Part shown: positions 19,593 to 31,100 of the stretch, piece by piece
How positions within the stretch are numbered: position 1 is the first letter of the stretch
How the letters are laid out: every line of letters starts with the position of its first letter
Assembly: GCA_031285185.1 (NCBI GenBank)
Contig: JAITWS010000098.1
Coordinates: 1 to 64,000 of the forward strand
Reading direction: 5' to 3'
Source: Methylobacillus sp.
Lineage (GTDB): Bacteria > Pseudomonadota > Gammaproteobacteria > Burkholderiales > Methylophilaceae
DNA length: 64,000 bases
Translations under genes and position numbers: made by a program
Notes under the pieces: generated by a model
What the model was told of the DNA's origin: nothing
Database searches by the model: none
What the model saw: the letters and a program-made list of their open reading frames with translations, nothing else

Positions 19593-19624
19593 AATAATTC
19601 AGTTACGCTCTTAAAGGTAAAAGC

Positions 19625-20434
19625 ATGAAAATCAGTTTCATCGGCGGCGGCAACATGGCGCGCGCGCTTATCGGCGGTTTGATCGCGCAAGGCCGCAAGC
19701 CGGGCGACATCGGTGTGGTCGAGCCGGATGCCGACAAGCGCAAGCAATTGCAAACGGAATACGGCATCGCGGTCAGCGACCAGATGCCGGGCGCGGCCAG
19801 CGCCGATATTGTGGTACTCGCGGTCAAGCCGCAGCAGTTGCGCGACATCGCCATTTTTCTCGGCAGTCTGTTGCGTAAGCAACTTGTGATTTCCATTGCT
19901 GCCGGCATACGCAGCCGCGATTTGATGCGCTGGCTGGGCGGTTACGATGCGGTTATCCGCGTCATGCCCAACACGCCCGCGCAAATCCGCAGCGGCGCTT
20001 CCGCGCTGTTCGCCGCCTCCGGCGTGAACGCGGAACAGCGCGCGCAAGCCGAAACCATTTTCTCCGCCGTCGGCGGCACGGTCTGGCTGGACGACGAAGC
20101 GCAAATGGATGCCGTGACCGCCGTTTCTGGCAGCGGCCCCGCCTATGTGTTTTATTTCATCGAAGCAATGCAGCAGGCGGCGCGCGAACTCGGCCTCACG
20201 GACGCGCAGGCGCGCGAACTCAGCCTGCAAACTTTTCTGGGCGCGAGCCAGCTTGCGCGGCAAAGCGCGGAAACGCCCGATGTGCTGCGCGCGCAAGTCA
20301 CCTCCAAAGGCGGAACCACCGAACGCGCCCTGCTCGACATGGAAAATTCCGGCGTGAAAGCGGCCATCGTCCGTGCGCTGCACGCCGCCGCCGAACGTTC
20401 GCGCGAGCTGGGCGATTTGCTGGGAAAGGATTAG
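19625..20434 (+). CDS. proC: pyrroline-5-carboxylate reductase
   Basis: ISFIGGGNMARALIGGL; VIRVMPNTPAQI; AVSGSGPAYVFYFIEAM. Confidence 0.96.
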   Translation: MKISFIGGGNMARALIGGLIAQGRKPGDIGVVEPDADKRKQLQTEYGIAVSDQMPGAASADIVVLAVKPQQLRDIAIFLGSLLRKQLVISIAAGIRSRDLMRWLGGYDAVIRVMPNTPAQIRSGASALFAASGVNAEQRAQAETIFSAVGGTVWLDDEAQMDAVTAVSGSGPAYVFYFIEAMQQAARELGLTDAQARELSLQTFLGASQLARQSAETPDVLRAQVTSKGGTTERALLDMENSGVKAAIVRALHAAAERSRELGDLLGKD

Positions 20435-20438
20435 AAAC

Positions 20439-21008
20439 GTGTTTGCCGCTGCCGCGATGTTTGTGCTTGAAACGCTGTTTGACTTGCTCACCGGCGCGTT
20501 TTTGCTGCGCTGCATTTTGCAACTCGCGCGCGCGCCGTTTCAAAATCCGCTTTCGCAACTGATCGTCGCCGTCACCAATTTCGCGGTGCGTCCGGTACGC
20601 CGCGTTGTTCCCGCGATCGGTCGGCTGGATACCGCGTCGCTGCTGCTCGCGCTGCTGACCCAATTGCTGCTGCAATCCATTCTGCTGTGGCTGGGCGGCG
20701 TCGCGTTTTCGACGGCGCAAGCCTATGCCGCCCTGTTCGGACTGGCGGCGCTGGAACTGGTAAAAATCACGCTGTATATCCTGCTCTACGCCGTCATTTT
20801 TCATGCGCTGTTGAGCTGGATCAATCCCCACACGCCGTTCGCGCCCGTGCTGGACAGTCTGACCCGGCCAGTGTTGCGTCCCCTGCGCCGCGTCATCCCG
20901 CCGCTGGGCGGCGTGGATTTGTCGCCCTTGGTGGCGTGCATTTTCATTGAAGTGATTATCCTGTTTTTCATCACAGCATTTGCCGCGCAATTGCTGCATC
21001 TTTTCTGA
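20439..21008 (+). CDS. yggT: YggT family membrane protein
   Basis: LETLFDLLTGAFLLRCILQLARAPFQNPLSQLIVAVTNFAVRPVRRVVP and LRPLRRVIPPLGGVDLSPLV; GTG start inferred. Confidence 0.9.
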   Translation: MFAAAAMFVLETLFDLLTGAFLLRCILQLARAPFQNPLSQLIVAVTNFAVRPVRRVVPAIGRLDTASLLLALLTQLLLQSILLWLGGVAFSTAQAYAALFGLAALELVKITLYILLYAVIFHALLSWINPHTPFAPVLDSLTRPVLRPLRRVIPPLGGVDLSPLVACIFIEVIILFFITAFAAQLLHLF

Positions 21009-21233
21009 AATTTGCATTTCCAGCCGCAAATTCCTCCGCGCTATCCGACCAAGCAGTCAATTCAACACCATGAATTTATGGATGTTTTCCCCCAAAAAAC
21101 GCAAAAGGTATAACAAATTTATTGGAGTTTATAGACATATCACATAAAATATGTGACAGCCAGCGTATCTACAAAGCATGGCAAATGTGTGTGCTACAAA
21201 AACTGCGTTATAAAACCGCTCCGGGGGAATACT

Positions 21234-23201
21234 TTGAGCAACCAGACGTTTGAGCAACAAATCGGCGAATACCATCAGTGGCGCGAGCGGCTGACCGGCG
21301 CCATCCATGCGTACCGCGACTGGCTGGATCAAACCGGCGCGTCCGACGCGATGCAGGATTTGCGTCTGTACGATCTGGCGCAGATCGTCGTGAAAGACCG
21401 GCTGCTGCTCGCCTTCGTCGCCGAGTTCGCGCGCGGCAAAACCGAAACCATCAACGCGCTGCTCTCCTCCAATTTCAAATCCCGTTTGTTGCCGGTCGAA
21501 CCGGGGCGCACCACGATGTGCCCTTCCGAAATTTTCTGGGATGATTCCGAAGAACCTTACGTCAAACTGCTGCCGATAGAAACGCGCAAGCGCGACGACA
21601 GTCTGGACATGCTCCGCAACAAACCGCTCGAATGGGTCAATCTGCGGCTTGATGCCTCGTCGCTGGACACCATGCGCGAAGCGTTGCGCGTGCTGGTGGC
21701 GAAAAAGGAAGTCACGCTGGGCGAAGCGCGCGCGCTCGGCCTGTGGAACGATGAAGACCCCGACACCAACCAGATCGGCGCCAACGGCATGGTCGAAGTT
21801 CCGGTGTGGCGTCACGCGCTCATCAATTATCCGCACCCGCTGCTCAAAACCGGGCTGGTCATTCTCGACACGCCGGGCATGAACACGCTGGGCGCCGAGC
21901 CGGAACTCACCATCAGCACCATCCCGAACGCGCACGCGGTGATTTTTCTGCTGGCGATGGATACCGGCATCACCAAGTCCGACATGGACATCTGGACGCG
22001 CTACATCCGCGACGGCAAAACCCACAAACTCGCCGCGCTCAACAAGATAGACATTCTGTGGGACAAGCTGCGGAGCGATATCGAAGTCAACGCGATGATA
22101 CAGGCGCAAGTCGTCTCCACCGCCCGCCAACTGGGAATTCCGCCCGCCGACGTATTCGCCATCTCGGCGCAAAAAGCGCTCGTCGCCCGCATCAAGGACG
22201 ACCCCATTCTGCTGCAACGCAGCGGCATTCTGCGCGTGGAAGAAATGCTCGCGCGCAACATCATCGGCATGAAACAGGAAACCCTGCGAAAAAACGTCAT
22301 CGGCGAAGTCAGCGAACTCGGCAAAGGATCGCGCAAAACCATGCGCTACCGCATCGCCTCACTGCGCGGCCAACTGGCGGAACTGGAAGCCCTGCGCGGA
22401 CAAAACAGCGAAGTGGTGGAATCCATGCTCGCCAAAGTCATGGCCAACCGCAGGCTCTACGAAGAATCCATAGGCACCTTCAACGAAGGCTACCGGCACA
22501 TCATGGCGCAAGGCGAAACCATCATGGAACAACTAAGCCTGGCCGCATTCGACGAAATGGTCAGCCGCAGCCTGAAAAAAATCGGCGGAAGCTGGACGAC
22601 GCACGGCCTGAATCAGGGGATGCGAAGCCTCATCAAGGAAGCCGGCGCGATGGCGGAAAAAATCAGCCGAGAAGCGCAAGGGCTTTCCGACATGGGCGAA
22701 TCGCTGTATCTGCTGTTCCACAATCGCCACGGCTTCGAACGGCTGCGCCCGCGCGCGCTCGACATGGCCGATTTCCACCAGACGCTGCAATCGCTGCAAA
22801 CCCGCACCGATGAATTTTGCGACCGACTGGTCAACATCATGACCGAAAAACACTTCCTCGTCCGCAAGTTCTACTACACACTGGTCAGCGAAGCGCGCAA
22901 GGAATTTGAACAAGCCGAACACATGGCCAGAAGCTGGATAGGCAACCTGCTCACCCCGCTCCGCATCCAGATCAACGAACACAAAACCCTGCTCGACCGC
23001 CGCAGCGACTCCCTCGCCCGCGTCAACGAAAACCAGTTCACCCTGCAAAAAAATCTGGAAGAAGTCACCACACAACTCACCACCGCGCAAAACCAATGCG
23101 CCACCCTTGACCGTATTTTGCTCGCGCTGATGACCACACCGAAGAAAATCGAAGCGGGACAAACCACGATCGCCAATCCCGGCGAAACCGTAACGGCCTG
23201 A
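21234..23201 (+). CDS. dynamin-like large GTPase
   Basis: AEFARGKTETINALL (G1), RTTMCPSEIF (G2), ILDTPGMNTLG (G3), LNKID (G4), long helical C-terminus; TTG start inferred. Confidence 0.82.
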   Translation: MSNQTFEQQIGEYHQWRERLTGAIHAYRDWLDQTGASDAMQDLRLYDLAQIVVKDRLLLAFVAEFARGKTETINALLSSNFKSRLLPVEPGRTTMCPSEIFWDDSEEPYVKLLPIETRKRDDSLDMLRNKPLEWVNLRLDASSLDTMREALRVLVAKKEVTLGEARALGLWNDEDPDTNQIGANGMVEVPVWRHALINYPHPLLKTGLVILDTPGMNTLGAEPELTISTIPNAHAVIFLLAMDTGITKSDMDIWTRYIRDGKTHKLAALNKIDILWDKLRSDIEVNAMIQAQVVSTARQLGIPPADVFAISAQKALVARIKDDPILLQRSGILRVEEMLARNIIGMKQETLRKNVIGEVSELGKGSRKTMRYRIASLRGQLAELEALRGQNSEVVESMLAKVMANRRLYEESIGTFNEGYRHIMAQGETIMEQLSLAAFDEMVSRSLKKIGGSWTTHGLNQGMRSLIKEAGAMAEKISREAQGLSDMGESLYLLFHNRHGFERLRPRALDMADFHQTLQSLQTRTDEFCDRLVNIMTEKHFLVRKFYYTLVSEARKEFEQAEHMARSWIGNLLTPLRIQINEHKTLLDRRSDSLARVNENQFTLQKNLEEVTTQLTTAQNQCATLDRILLALMTTPKKIEAGQTTIANPGETVTA

Positions 23202-24650
23202 CTACATCAACACAATATCAAACGCTTCCTGCGCGTATTGATTTTCGACTTGCAGCAGGATCGGTTTGCCGATGAAGTCGGAGAGTTGCGCGAGGCTTTG
23301 GGATTCTTCGTCGAGGAACAGGTCTATCACGCCTGCGGCGGCGAGCACGCGGAATTCGCGGGCGTTGAATTGGCGCGCTTCGCGTACCAGTTCGCGCAGA
23401 ATTTCGTAGCAAACCGTGCGCGCGGTTTTGATTTCGCCGCGTCCCTGACAGGCGGGGCAGGGTTCGCACAGGATGTGCGCGAGACTTTCGCGCGTGCGTT
23501 TGCGCGTCATTTCCACAAGTCCCAAGCCGGAAAATCCGTGTATGGTTGAGCGCACGCGGTCTTTCGCGACGGCTTTTCGCAGTTCGTCCAACACGGCCTG
23601 GCGGTGGTTTTCATCTTCCATGTCTATGAAATCCAGAATGATGATGCCGCCGAGATTACGCAGCCGCAATTGACGCGCGATGGCTTGCGCCGCTTCGAGG
23701 TTGGTTTTGAAAATGGTGTCGGCAAGCGAGCGCCCTCCGACGAAGCCGCCCGTGTTCACATCCACCGTGGTGAGCGCCTCGGTCTGGTCGAAGATCAGGT
23801 AGCCGCCGGATTTCAGTTCCACTTTGCGCGAGAGCGCCTTTTCGATTTCCTGTTCCACATTGTTGATCTCGAACAGTGGACGATCGCCCGCGTAACGCTC
23901 AATGCGGTTTTTCACGCCGCCCGCGTAGCTCTCGGCGAACTCCAGCATTTTCTGGCAGGTTTCGCCCGAATCCACGAAGATGCGACGCGTGTTTTCGTTG
24001 ACCGTGTCGCGCAACACGCGCAGCGGCAGCGTCAAATCCTGATACACCAGCGAGCCGTGCGACGCTTCGCCGTTGGTGGCCTGAATGTTGCCCCAGACCT
24101 TGTTGAGATATTCGATGTCGGCCAGCAATTCCTCGTCGGTCGCGGTATCAGCCAGCGTGCGTATGATGTAGCCGCCTTTGCGTTGTTGCGGCAACAGGCG
24201 CAGCAGTCGGTCGCGCAGCGCGTCGCGTTCCGCTTCGGTCGCGATGCGTTGCGATACGCCGATATGTTCCTGCTGCGGCAGATAAACGAGAAAGCGCCCC
24301 GCGATGCTGATCTGCATGGTCAGCCGCGCGCCCTTGCCGCCTATGGGTTCCTTGATGATCTGCACCATCACCGTCTGGCCTTCGTGCAGCAATTCCTGAA
24401 TCGGTTTTTCCGCGTTGGTTTCGTATTCGAGAATATCCGCGATATACAAAAACGCCGCGCGCGCGAGGCCGATGTCTATAAAGGCCGATTGCATTCCGGG
24501 CAACACGCGGCGCACGACGCCTTTGTAAACATTGCCCACCAGCCCAAGCGAACTCGCGCGTTCGATGTGCAGCTCCTGCACCACGCCTTGCGCCATGACA
24601 GCCACGCGCGTTTCCTGCGGGGTGACGTTGATGAGTATTTCTTCGCTCAC
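23202..24650 (-). CDS. rng: ribonuclease G
   Basis: ILINVTPQETRVAVMAQGVVQELHIER, GNVYKGVVRRVLPGMQSAFIDIG, DVNTGGFVG, CPACQGRG. Confidence 0.95.
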   Translation of the reverse strand: MSEEILINVTPQETRVAVMAQGVVQELHIERASSLGLVGNVYKGVVRRVLPGMQSAFIDIGLARAAFLYIADILEYETNAEKPIQELLHEGQTVMVQIIKEPIGGKGARLTMQISIAGRFLVYLPQQEHIGVSQRIATEAERDALRDRLLRLLPQQRKGGYIIRTLADTATDEELLADIEYLNKVWGNIQATNGEASHGSLVYQDLTLPLRVLRDTVNENTRRIFVDSGETCQKMLEFAESYAGGVKNRIERYAGDRPLFEINNVEQEIEKALSRKVELKSGGYLIFDQTEALTTVDVNTGGFVGGRSLADTIFKTNLEAAQAIARQLRLRNLGGIIILDFIDMEDENHRQAVLDELRKAVAKDRVRSTIHGFSGLGLVEMTRKRTRESLAHILCEPCPACQGRGEIKTARTVCYEILRELVREARQFNAREFRVLAAAGVIDLFLDEESQSLAQLSDFIGKPILLQVENQYAQEAFDIVLM

Positions 24651-25231
24651 GGCAAAATGACTCCAAATTTTTTCAACAACTGCGCAGTTTCATAAATCGG
24701 CAACCCCATAACGCCGGAATAGCTGCCTTCGATGCGGCGCGCGAACACGCCGGCCAAGCCTTGTATGCCGTAAGCGCCGGCCTTGTCGCGCGGTTCGCCG
24801 GAGGCGACATAGGCCGCGATTTCGGCGGCGCTCAAATCCGCAAACTCGACTTCCGTGCTTGATAACGCGATTTCCACGCGCCCGCCGCGCGCCACGGCGA
24901 CCGCCGTATGCACCGCATGGCAACGCCCCGACAAGCGGCGCAACATCGCCGCCGCATCCGCGTCATCTTCCGGTTTTCCAAGGATGATGCCGTCCACGCA
25001 CACGGTGGTATCCGCCGCGAGCACCGGCAAATCGGCCAGCCCTTCCCGCGCGACGCGACGCGCGCACACGAGCGCCTTCTCCCGCGCGAGCCGCAGCACA
25101 TAATGTTCGGGCGTCTCGTCCGGCAATACGGATTCGTCCACATCCGAGGGCAACACCTCGCACGCGATGCCGAGCTGACCCAGCAATTCGCGGCGGCGCG
25201 GCGAGCGGGAGGCGAGATAAAGTTTGTTCAT
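24647..25231 (-). CDS. maf: Maf nucleotide pyrophosphatase
   Basis: LYLASRSPRRRELLGQLGI, VLAADTTVCVDG, YGIQGLAGVFARRIEGSYSGVMGLPIYET. Confidence 0.95.
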   Translation of the reverse strand: MNKLYLASRSPRRRELLGQLGIACEVLPSDVDESVLPDETPEHYVLRLAREKALVCARRVAREGLADLPVLAADTTVCVDGIILGKPEDDADAAAMLRRLSGRCHAVHTAVAVARGGRVEIALSSTEVEFADLSAAEIAAYVASGEPRDKAGAYGIQGLAGVFARRIEGSYSGVMGLPIYETAQLLKKFGVILP

Positions 25232-25271
25232 AAGTAATCGTGCTTCAAGGTGAACGGATGTTTGATGAAAA

Positions 25272-25817
25272 TCATCGCTGCAATTCCGCTTCCACCGCGT
25301 CGCGTTTTTGTTTTCCGGCGAGCAACTCCACCAGCGTCAACGCGAAATCCAGCGCGGTTCCCGGACCGCGCGAGGTGATGATTTTTCCGTCCGTCACGAC
25401 TTTTTCGTTCACATATATATGCGTTCCCGGCAAGCGGTCGAGCACGCCGGGGAAGCTGGTTGCGCGTTTGCCTTGCAGCAGCCCGGCGGCGTGCAAAGCC
25501 ATGGGCGCAGCGCAAATGGCGGCGATGTATTTTCCCGTGTCCGCCATGTTTTTCAGCAGCACGATCACACGCGCGTCATTGCGAAGATGTTCGGAACCCG
25601 GCATTCCGCCGGGGAGGACGATCATGTCGAAATCGTCCGCGAGCACCGCGTCCAGCGTGGTGTCGGGCATGATGACCGTGCCGCGGCTCGCGCGTATCGC
25701 GCCGCTTTCCAGACCTGCCATAATGACGGCGATGTCGGCGCGGCGTAAAATGTCCGCGACCGTGACCGCTTCCAGTTCCTCGCAACCTTGCGCGAGCGGA
25801 ATCAATACTTTTGCCAT
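25272..25817 (-). CDS. DJ-1/PfpI family protein (YajL-like)
   Basis: VLIPLAQGCEELEAVTVADILRRADI; AAICAAPMALHAAGLLQGKRATS. Confidence 0.92.
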   Translation of the reverse strand: MAKVLIPLAQGCEELEAVTVADILRRADIAVIMAGLESGAIRASRGTVIMPDTTLDAVLADDFDMIVLPGGMPGSEHLRNDARVIVLLKNMADTGKYIAAICAAPMALHAAGLLQGKRATSFPGVLDRLPGTHIYVNEKVVTDGKIITSRGPGTALDFALTLVELLAGKQKRDAVEAELQR

Positions 25818-25873
25818 GACGTGTTTTCCTGTTGCTTGTGGCGATACTAACCCAATTCAACAAAGGGTATCAA

Positions 25874-26494
25874 ATGATCGAGTGGGGCTATCTCATCAAA
25901 GTCGGCGTGGCCTTGTTCGCCATCGTCAACGCCATCGGAACCGTGCCGATTTTCATCACCGCGACCGAGGGCTGGCCGGACAGCGACCGCACACGCACGA
26001 TACGTCTCATCGCGTTGACGGTTTTTTTGGTGCTGACGACGGCGATTTTTATCGGCGACAAAATCCTCGCTTTTTTCAGCATCAGCATTCCGTCCTTCCA
26101 GGTCGGCGGCGGCATATTGCTGCTGCTCATGGCGATCGGCATGATGCACGGGCATCCGCGCCAACGCGAAAACGAAACGGCGGGCGCGCGCGACGCGGTG
26201 GCCATTGTGCCGTTCAGCATTCCCCTGCTGGCGGGGCCGGGCGCAATCAGCAGCGTCATCATCACCGCCGAGCAAAGCGGCGGTTTCTGGGGACATTTGA
26301 TGCTGGTGATTCCGGTGCTCGTCGTGGCCGCGCTGGTTTATGCCATCCTCAGCCTTTCCATGCCCATCGCGCGCAAACTCGGCGCGTCCGGCATCGTCAT
26401 CGTCACCCGACTCATGGGCTTGATATTGGCGGCGATGGCGATCGAGTTCATGGCGCACGGACTGGGCAGCCTGTTTCCCGGTCTAGTAAAATAA
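25874..26494 (+). CDS. MarC family integral membrane protein
   Basis: FAIVNAIGTVPIF, FSIPLLAGPGAIS, SIVIVTRLMGLILAAMAIEFMAHGL-type ending. Confidence 0.92.
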   Translation: MIEWGYLIKVGVALFAIVNAIGTVPIFITATEGWPDSDRTRTIRLIALTVFLVLTTAIFIGDKILAFFSISIPSFQVGGGILLLLMAIGMMHGHPRQRENETAGARDAVAIVPFSIPLLAGPGAISSVIITAEQSGGFWGHLMLVIPVLVVAALVYAILSLSMPIARKLGASGIVIVTRLMGLILAAMAIEFMAHGLGSLFPGLVK

Positions 26495-26499
26495 CGCCC

Positions 26500-26943
26500 A
26501 TGATCTGGAAACCCAATGTCACCGTCGCAGCCGTCATTGAACAGGACGGAAAATTTCTGCTGGTGGAGGAAGAAACCGCCGAGGGCGCGATGTTCAACCA
26601 ACCGGCGGGGCATCTCGAAGACGGCGAAACGCTGCTGGATGCCGTGACGCGCGAGGTGCGCGAAGAAACCGCGTGGTACTTCACGCCCACCGCGCTGCTC
26701 GGCGTGTATCTCTGGAAGCATCCGAAGAGGGACATCACCTATCTGCGCTTCGCCTTCACCGGCGAAATCGGCGACCACGACCCCGCGCAAAAACTTGATG
26801 ACGGCATACTTCGCGCCTGCTGGCTGACGGCGGATGAGGTGCGCGCCTCGCACGCGCGGCATCGCAGCCCGCAGGTGCTGACGTGCATCGAGCATCATCT
26901 CGCGGGACAACGTTTTCCCTTATCGGTACTGACCCATTTATGA
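26500..26943 (+). CDS. Nudix hydrolase, NudJ-like
   Basis: [27 protein letters not shown] Nudix box; immediately upstream of mnmA. Confidence 0.93.
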   Translation: MIWKPNVTVAAVIEQDGKFLLVEEETAEGAMFNQPAGHLEDGETLLDAVTREVREETAWYFTPTALLGVYLWKHPKRDITYLRFAFTGEIGDHDPAQKLDDGILRACWLTADEVRASHARHRSPQVLTCIEHHLAGQRFPLSVLTHL

Positions 26944-28028
26944 AGAAAAAAGTCATCGTCGGCTTGTCCGGCGGCGTGGATTCCTCGGTCGCGGCGCTGC
27001 TGTTGAAAGAACAGGGTTACGAGGTCGTCGGCCTGTTCATGAAAAACTGGGAGGATGATGACACCGACGATTATTGTCCGGCCAAACAGGATTTGATTGA
27101 CGCCGCCGCCGTTGCCGACCGGCTCGACATCGAAATTGAAGCGGTCAATTTTTCCAAAGAGTACAAGGAAAAAGTATTCAACAATTTCCTTGAGGAATAC
27201 CGCGCCGGACGCACGCCCAACCCGGATATTTTCTGCAATTCGGAAATCAAGTTCCGCGCATTTCTCGATCACGCGCTGGGCATGGGCGCCGACCTCATCG
27301 CCACCGGCCACTACGCGCAAGTACGCGAAGTTGACGGCCTGTTCCAGTTGCTGAAAGCCGAGGACGGCGGCAAGGATCAAAGCTATTTTCTCTATCGCCT
27401 CAACCAGCAACAACTATCGAAAACCCTGTTCCCGCTCGGCCATCTCTACAAACGCGAAGTGCGCGAAATCGCGCGCAAGGCCGGGCTGGTCACCAGCGAG
27501 AAAAAAGATTCCACCGGCATCTGCTTTATCGGCGAACGCCCGTTCCGCGAATTTCTGCAACGCTATCTGCCCAACAACCCCGGCGAAATCCGCACGCCGG
27601 AAGGCAAAGTCGTCGGTCAGCACAACGGCCTCATGTACTACACGCTGGGACAGCGCCAGGGTTTGGGCATAGGCGGCTCGCGCGAAGGCGACGGCACGCC
27701 GTGGTTCGTCGCCGCGAAAGACATGGCGAGCAACACGCTCACCGTGGTGCAAGGCCACGATCACCCGCTGCTCCAGTCCGACGGTCTGCACGCGCAACAA
27801 CTGCACTGGATCGCCGGACACAATCCGCGCGAACACTGGGTTTATGCCGCCAAAACCCGCTACCGCCAACCCGACGCGCCCTGCGAAATCGAAACCATCG
27901 CCGCCGACCGCTGCGAAATCCGCTTCGGCGAAGCGCAATGGGCGGTCACGCCGGGACAATCAGTCGTGGTATATGAAAGCCGGGTTTGTCTGGGCGGGGG
28001 GATAATCACGGCGGCGGCCAAGGTTTGA
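26940..28028 (+). CDS. mnmA: tRNA-specific 2-thiouridylase
   Basis: [53 protein letters not shown]. Confidence 0.97.
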   Translation: MKKKVIVGLSGGVDSSVAALLLKEQGYEVVGLFMKNWEDDDTDDYCPAKQDLIDAAAVADRLDIEIEAVNFSKEYKEKVFNNFLEEYRAGRTPNPDIFCNSEIKFRAFLDHALGMGADLIATGHYAQVREVDGLFQLLKAEDGGKDQSYFLYRLNQQQLSKTLFPLGHLYKREVREIARKAGLVTSEKKDSTGICFIGERPFREFLQRYLPNNPGEIRTPEGKVVGQHNGLMYYTLGQRQGLGIGGSREGDGTPWFVAAKDMASNTLTVVQGHDHPLLQSDGLHAQQLHWIAGHNPREHWVYAAKTRYRQPDAPCEIETIAADRCEIRFGEAQWAVTPGQSVVVYESRVCLGGGIITAAAKV

Positions 28029-28113
28029 CCGTTTATACAAATTAGCGTATCTTTGCGCCCAAAAAAGTAGGGGGGGTGTCTATCCAAACATTTATAGCAG
28101 TTCAAAATACGCC

Positions 28114-31100
28114 ATGGATAAGCACTTGCTGCAACCCTCATCTCGCCGCGCATTTTTCGGCATCGCGTTTTCCCCGATTGCGTTTTCACTGATCTTCGCC
28201 GCCGGTTTCGGTTTTTTTGCTGCGCCCGCTCATGCGACATGCACGGGTTTGGGGTCGGCGAACATAAATTGCACGGGCACGGATGCCATCACGCCCGCCC
28301 CCGCCACTTATAGCGGCGGCAATGTCATCAACATCTTGCACGACTGGACGCTCACGGGCAGCGGCGGTTTTTACAGCTCGGCAACGGGCGCTACCGCCAC
28401 GAACACACTGACCGCGACCAATGTGAGCATCAACAACACACTGACAATCGGTAACGTCCGGGGCATCAGCATTGCGAGCAACAACGGCGATGTGTCGCTC
28501 GACGTGACAAGCGGAACCATTACCACAAAGGGAAACGCCGGTTTCGCCATTTACGGCACCACTGCGGGCGGCGGCGATGTGAGCATTACCAACGGCGCGA
28601 ATGTCACCACTGCGGGCGACGTTCTCAGCGGCACTCCCACCTATGCCGTTTTCGCCTGGGTTTCAGGCGGCAACGGCACGGCGAGCATCACCAACAGTGG
28701 CGATGTCTCCACCGCCGGAGTCGGCGCTGCCGGCCTCTATGCCTTCACCAACGGCGGCTCGACCACCATAGACAACAGCGGAACCATCATCACAAACGGC
28801 AACGCTTCCGGCAGCACAGGCGCTTATGGCATCATCGCCGTCGGGGCAAGCGGTAGCGGCAATGTGGTCAGCATTACCAATCGCGGAACGATCACCACCT
28901 ACGGCGATGCGGCTGCCGCCATTTATGGCATCAGCGCCGGAGCCGCCGCGATCAACATCATCAACAGCGGCGACCTGACCACCTACGGTGATTTCGCATC
29001 CGGCAACATAGGCGCTTATGGCATCGAAGCTTACGCGCAAGGCAGCGGCATCATCACCATCACCAACAGCGGAACGATTGCCACATTCGGGGAACTAGAC
29101 CAGGGAATACATGCCGCCGCCACCAGCGGCAGCATCACCATCACCAACGGCGGGATGATTACAACCTCCGGGACGAATGCCGATGGTATTTATGCCACCA
29201 TCTCCAGCGGCAGCGGCACGATCAATATCACCAACAACGCGGCGATTGCCACATCCGGCGGCAGCGCAGCCGGCATTGTAGGCAACGTCGCTGGCGGCAA
29301 CGGCTCGGTCATCATCACCAACAATGCGACGATCACCACATCCCAAACATCCTCCTACGGCATCGAAAGCTCTATCACAAGCGGCAGCGGCGCAGCGACC
29401 ATCACCAACAACGCGGCGATCACCACGACAGCAAACAGCGCCATCGGCATCTATAGCTATACCAACAGCAACGGCGCGACGAACATCACCAACAACGCGG
29501 CAATCACCACATCCGGCAACTCCGCTTACGGCATTTTTGCGAATGTGCCGGGCATCAGCGCAACAAGCATCACCAACACGGCGGCGATCACCACCTCCGG
29601 CAGCTCCGCCCACGGTCTTGATGTTTTCTCGACTTCCAATAAAAGCACGGTAACCCTGAACAACAGCGGCTCGGTCGTTTCCGGGCAGGCCAATGCCGTG
29701 CGCGTGACCGGCGGCACGACCGGCCTTCAACTCACCAACTCCGGCGCGATTCTGGGCGGAAGCGTCGGCGTGTATTTCTCCGGCAATCACCTCTCCGCCA
29801 AAATAGACAACTCCGGCACCATCGGCTCCCTGAATGATTTTGCCGTGGACACACACCTCCTGACCACCGCGTTCACCATCAACAACCCCGGCACAATCAC
29901 CGGCTACATGACGCTGGGCAACAATGCCAATACGCTGAACAACTCCGGCCTGTGGAATCTGCGTAATTACAACGCGCCGACCAACACCCAAAGCGTGGCG
30001 GTTTCCGACTTCGGTCTCTCGGACAGCAACGTCATCAATAACACCGGAACACTGCAACTCACCGCCGTCAACGGCGCGGCGGTGAATGCGACGGGCGCGT
30101 ATCTGCCTCTGGGCAATGCCTTTAACACACCTTCCGCCGGTGGCTCCGTGCAGGGAAAGATTGTGAATGTGTTGACCTTTAACCATTCGGGCGTGATTGA
30201 TCTGACCGCCAACGGCGCGGTCGGCGATGTGTTGCTGATTTCCAGCAGCAGCGCCGCCGGGGCGGGCGACAGCGTGTTTGTATCGAATGGCGGCACGCTC
30301 AAGATCAACACGGTTTTGAACGAAGGTGGCGCGAACTCCAAATCCGACATGTTGGTGCTTGATTCCACTCAACTCGGCAGCGCGCCCACCCGCATCATCG
30401 TCACCAATGTCGGCGGCCTCGGCGCGCAAACACCGGGCAACGGCATTGCCGTGGTGGAAGTGTTGAACAAAACCGCTTCCGCCGATGGCGTGTTCGCTCT
30501 CGGCGCGCCTGCCGCCGCCGGAGCTTATGACTACGGCCTGTTTCACCACGGCATCGGCGCGGATGCCGCAGATGGCAACTGGTATCTGCGGCTCACCGGC
30601 ATACGTCCCGAAGTCCCGCTCGACACTGCCGTCCCCGCGCTCACCATGCGCGTCGGCCTCGCCACTCTCGGCACTTACACCCACCGCACCGGCGACACCG
30701 GCGCGGGAGCCAATCTCCGGCCAGTCTGCGAAATCTCGGATGAGCAACAACAAGGATGCGACCGCTTGTTCTGGATGCGTGCCTTTGGCGCGAACGGCAC
30801 TTTTGAAAAGCGAAATCGGCATGGCGACAACCCGGCTTATGACTTCGGTTATTTCGGCTTGCAACTCGGCGTGAATCTCTACCGCGATGACAACGATCAG
30901 GCCGGGATATATGGCGGCGTCACTTCGCTGGACGGCGATGTCAGAGACTTCAACGGCGGTCGCGCCGGACAGGTGAATGTGGAAAATTACAGCATGGGCG
31001 CTTACTGGACGCACCGCGATTCGCAGGGCTGGTACACCGATCTGGTGGCGCAGGTAGATCGTTACAGCGACATCAGCACCGATTCAGGCCGCCAGCAATT

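Noticed and set aside
25240-26943. 567-aa plus-strand ORF spanning the DJ-1 gene, marC and nudJ
   Set aside because: First part is antisense to the DJ-1 gene and the middle is out of frame with marC; only the C-terminal 147 aa (NudJ-like, from 26500) look real.
29095-31014. 639-aa minus-strand ORF opposite autotransporter 2
   Set aside because: Low-complexity shadow of the repeat passenger; no domain motif or RBS seen.
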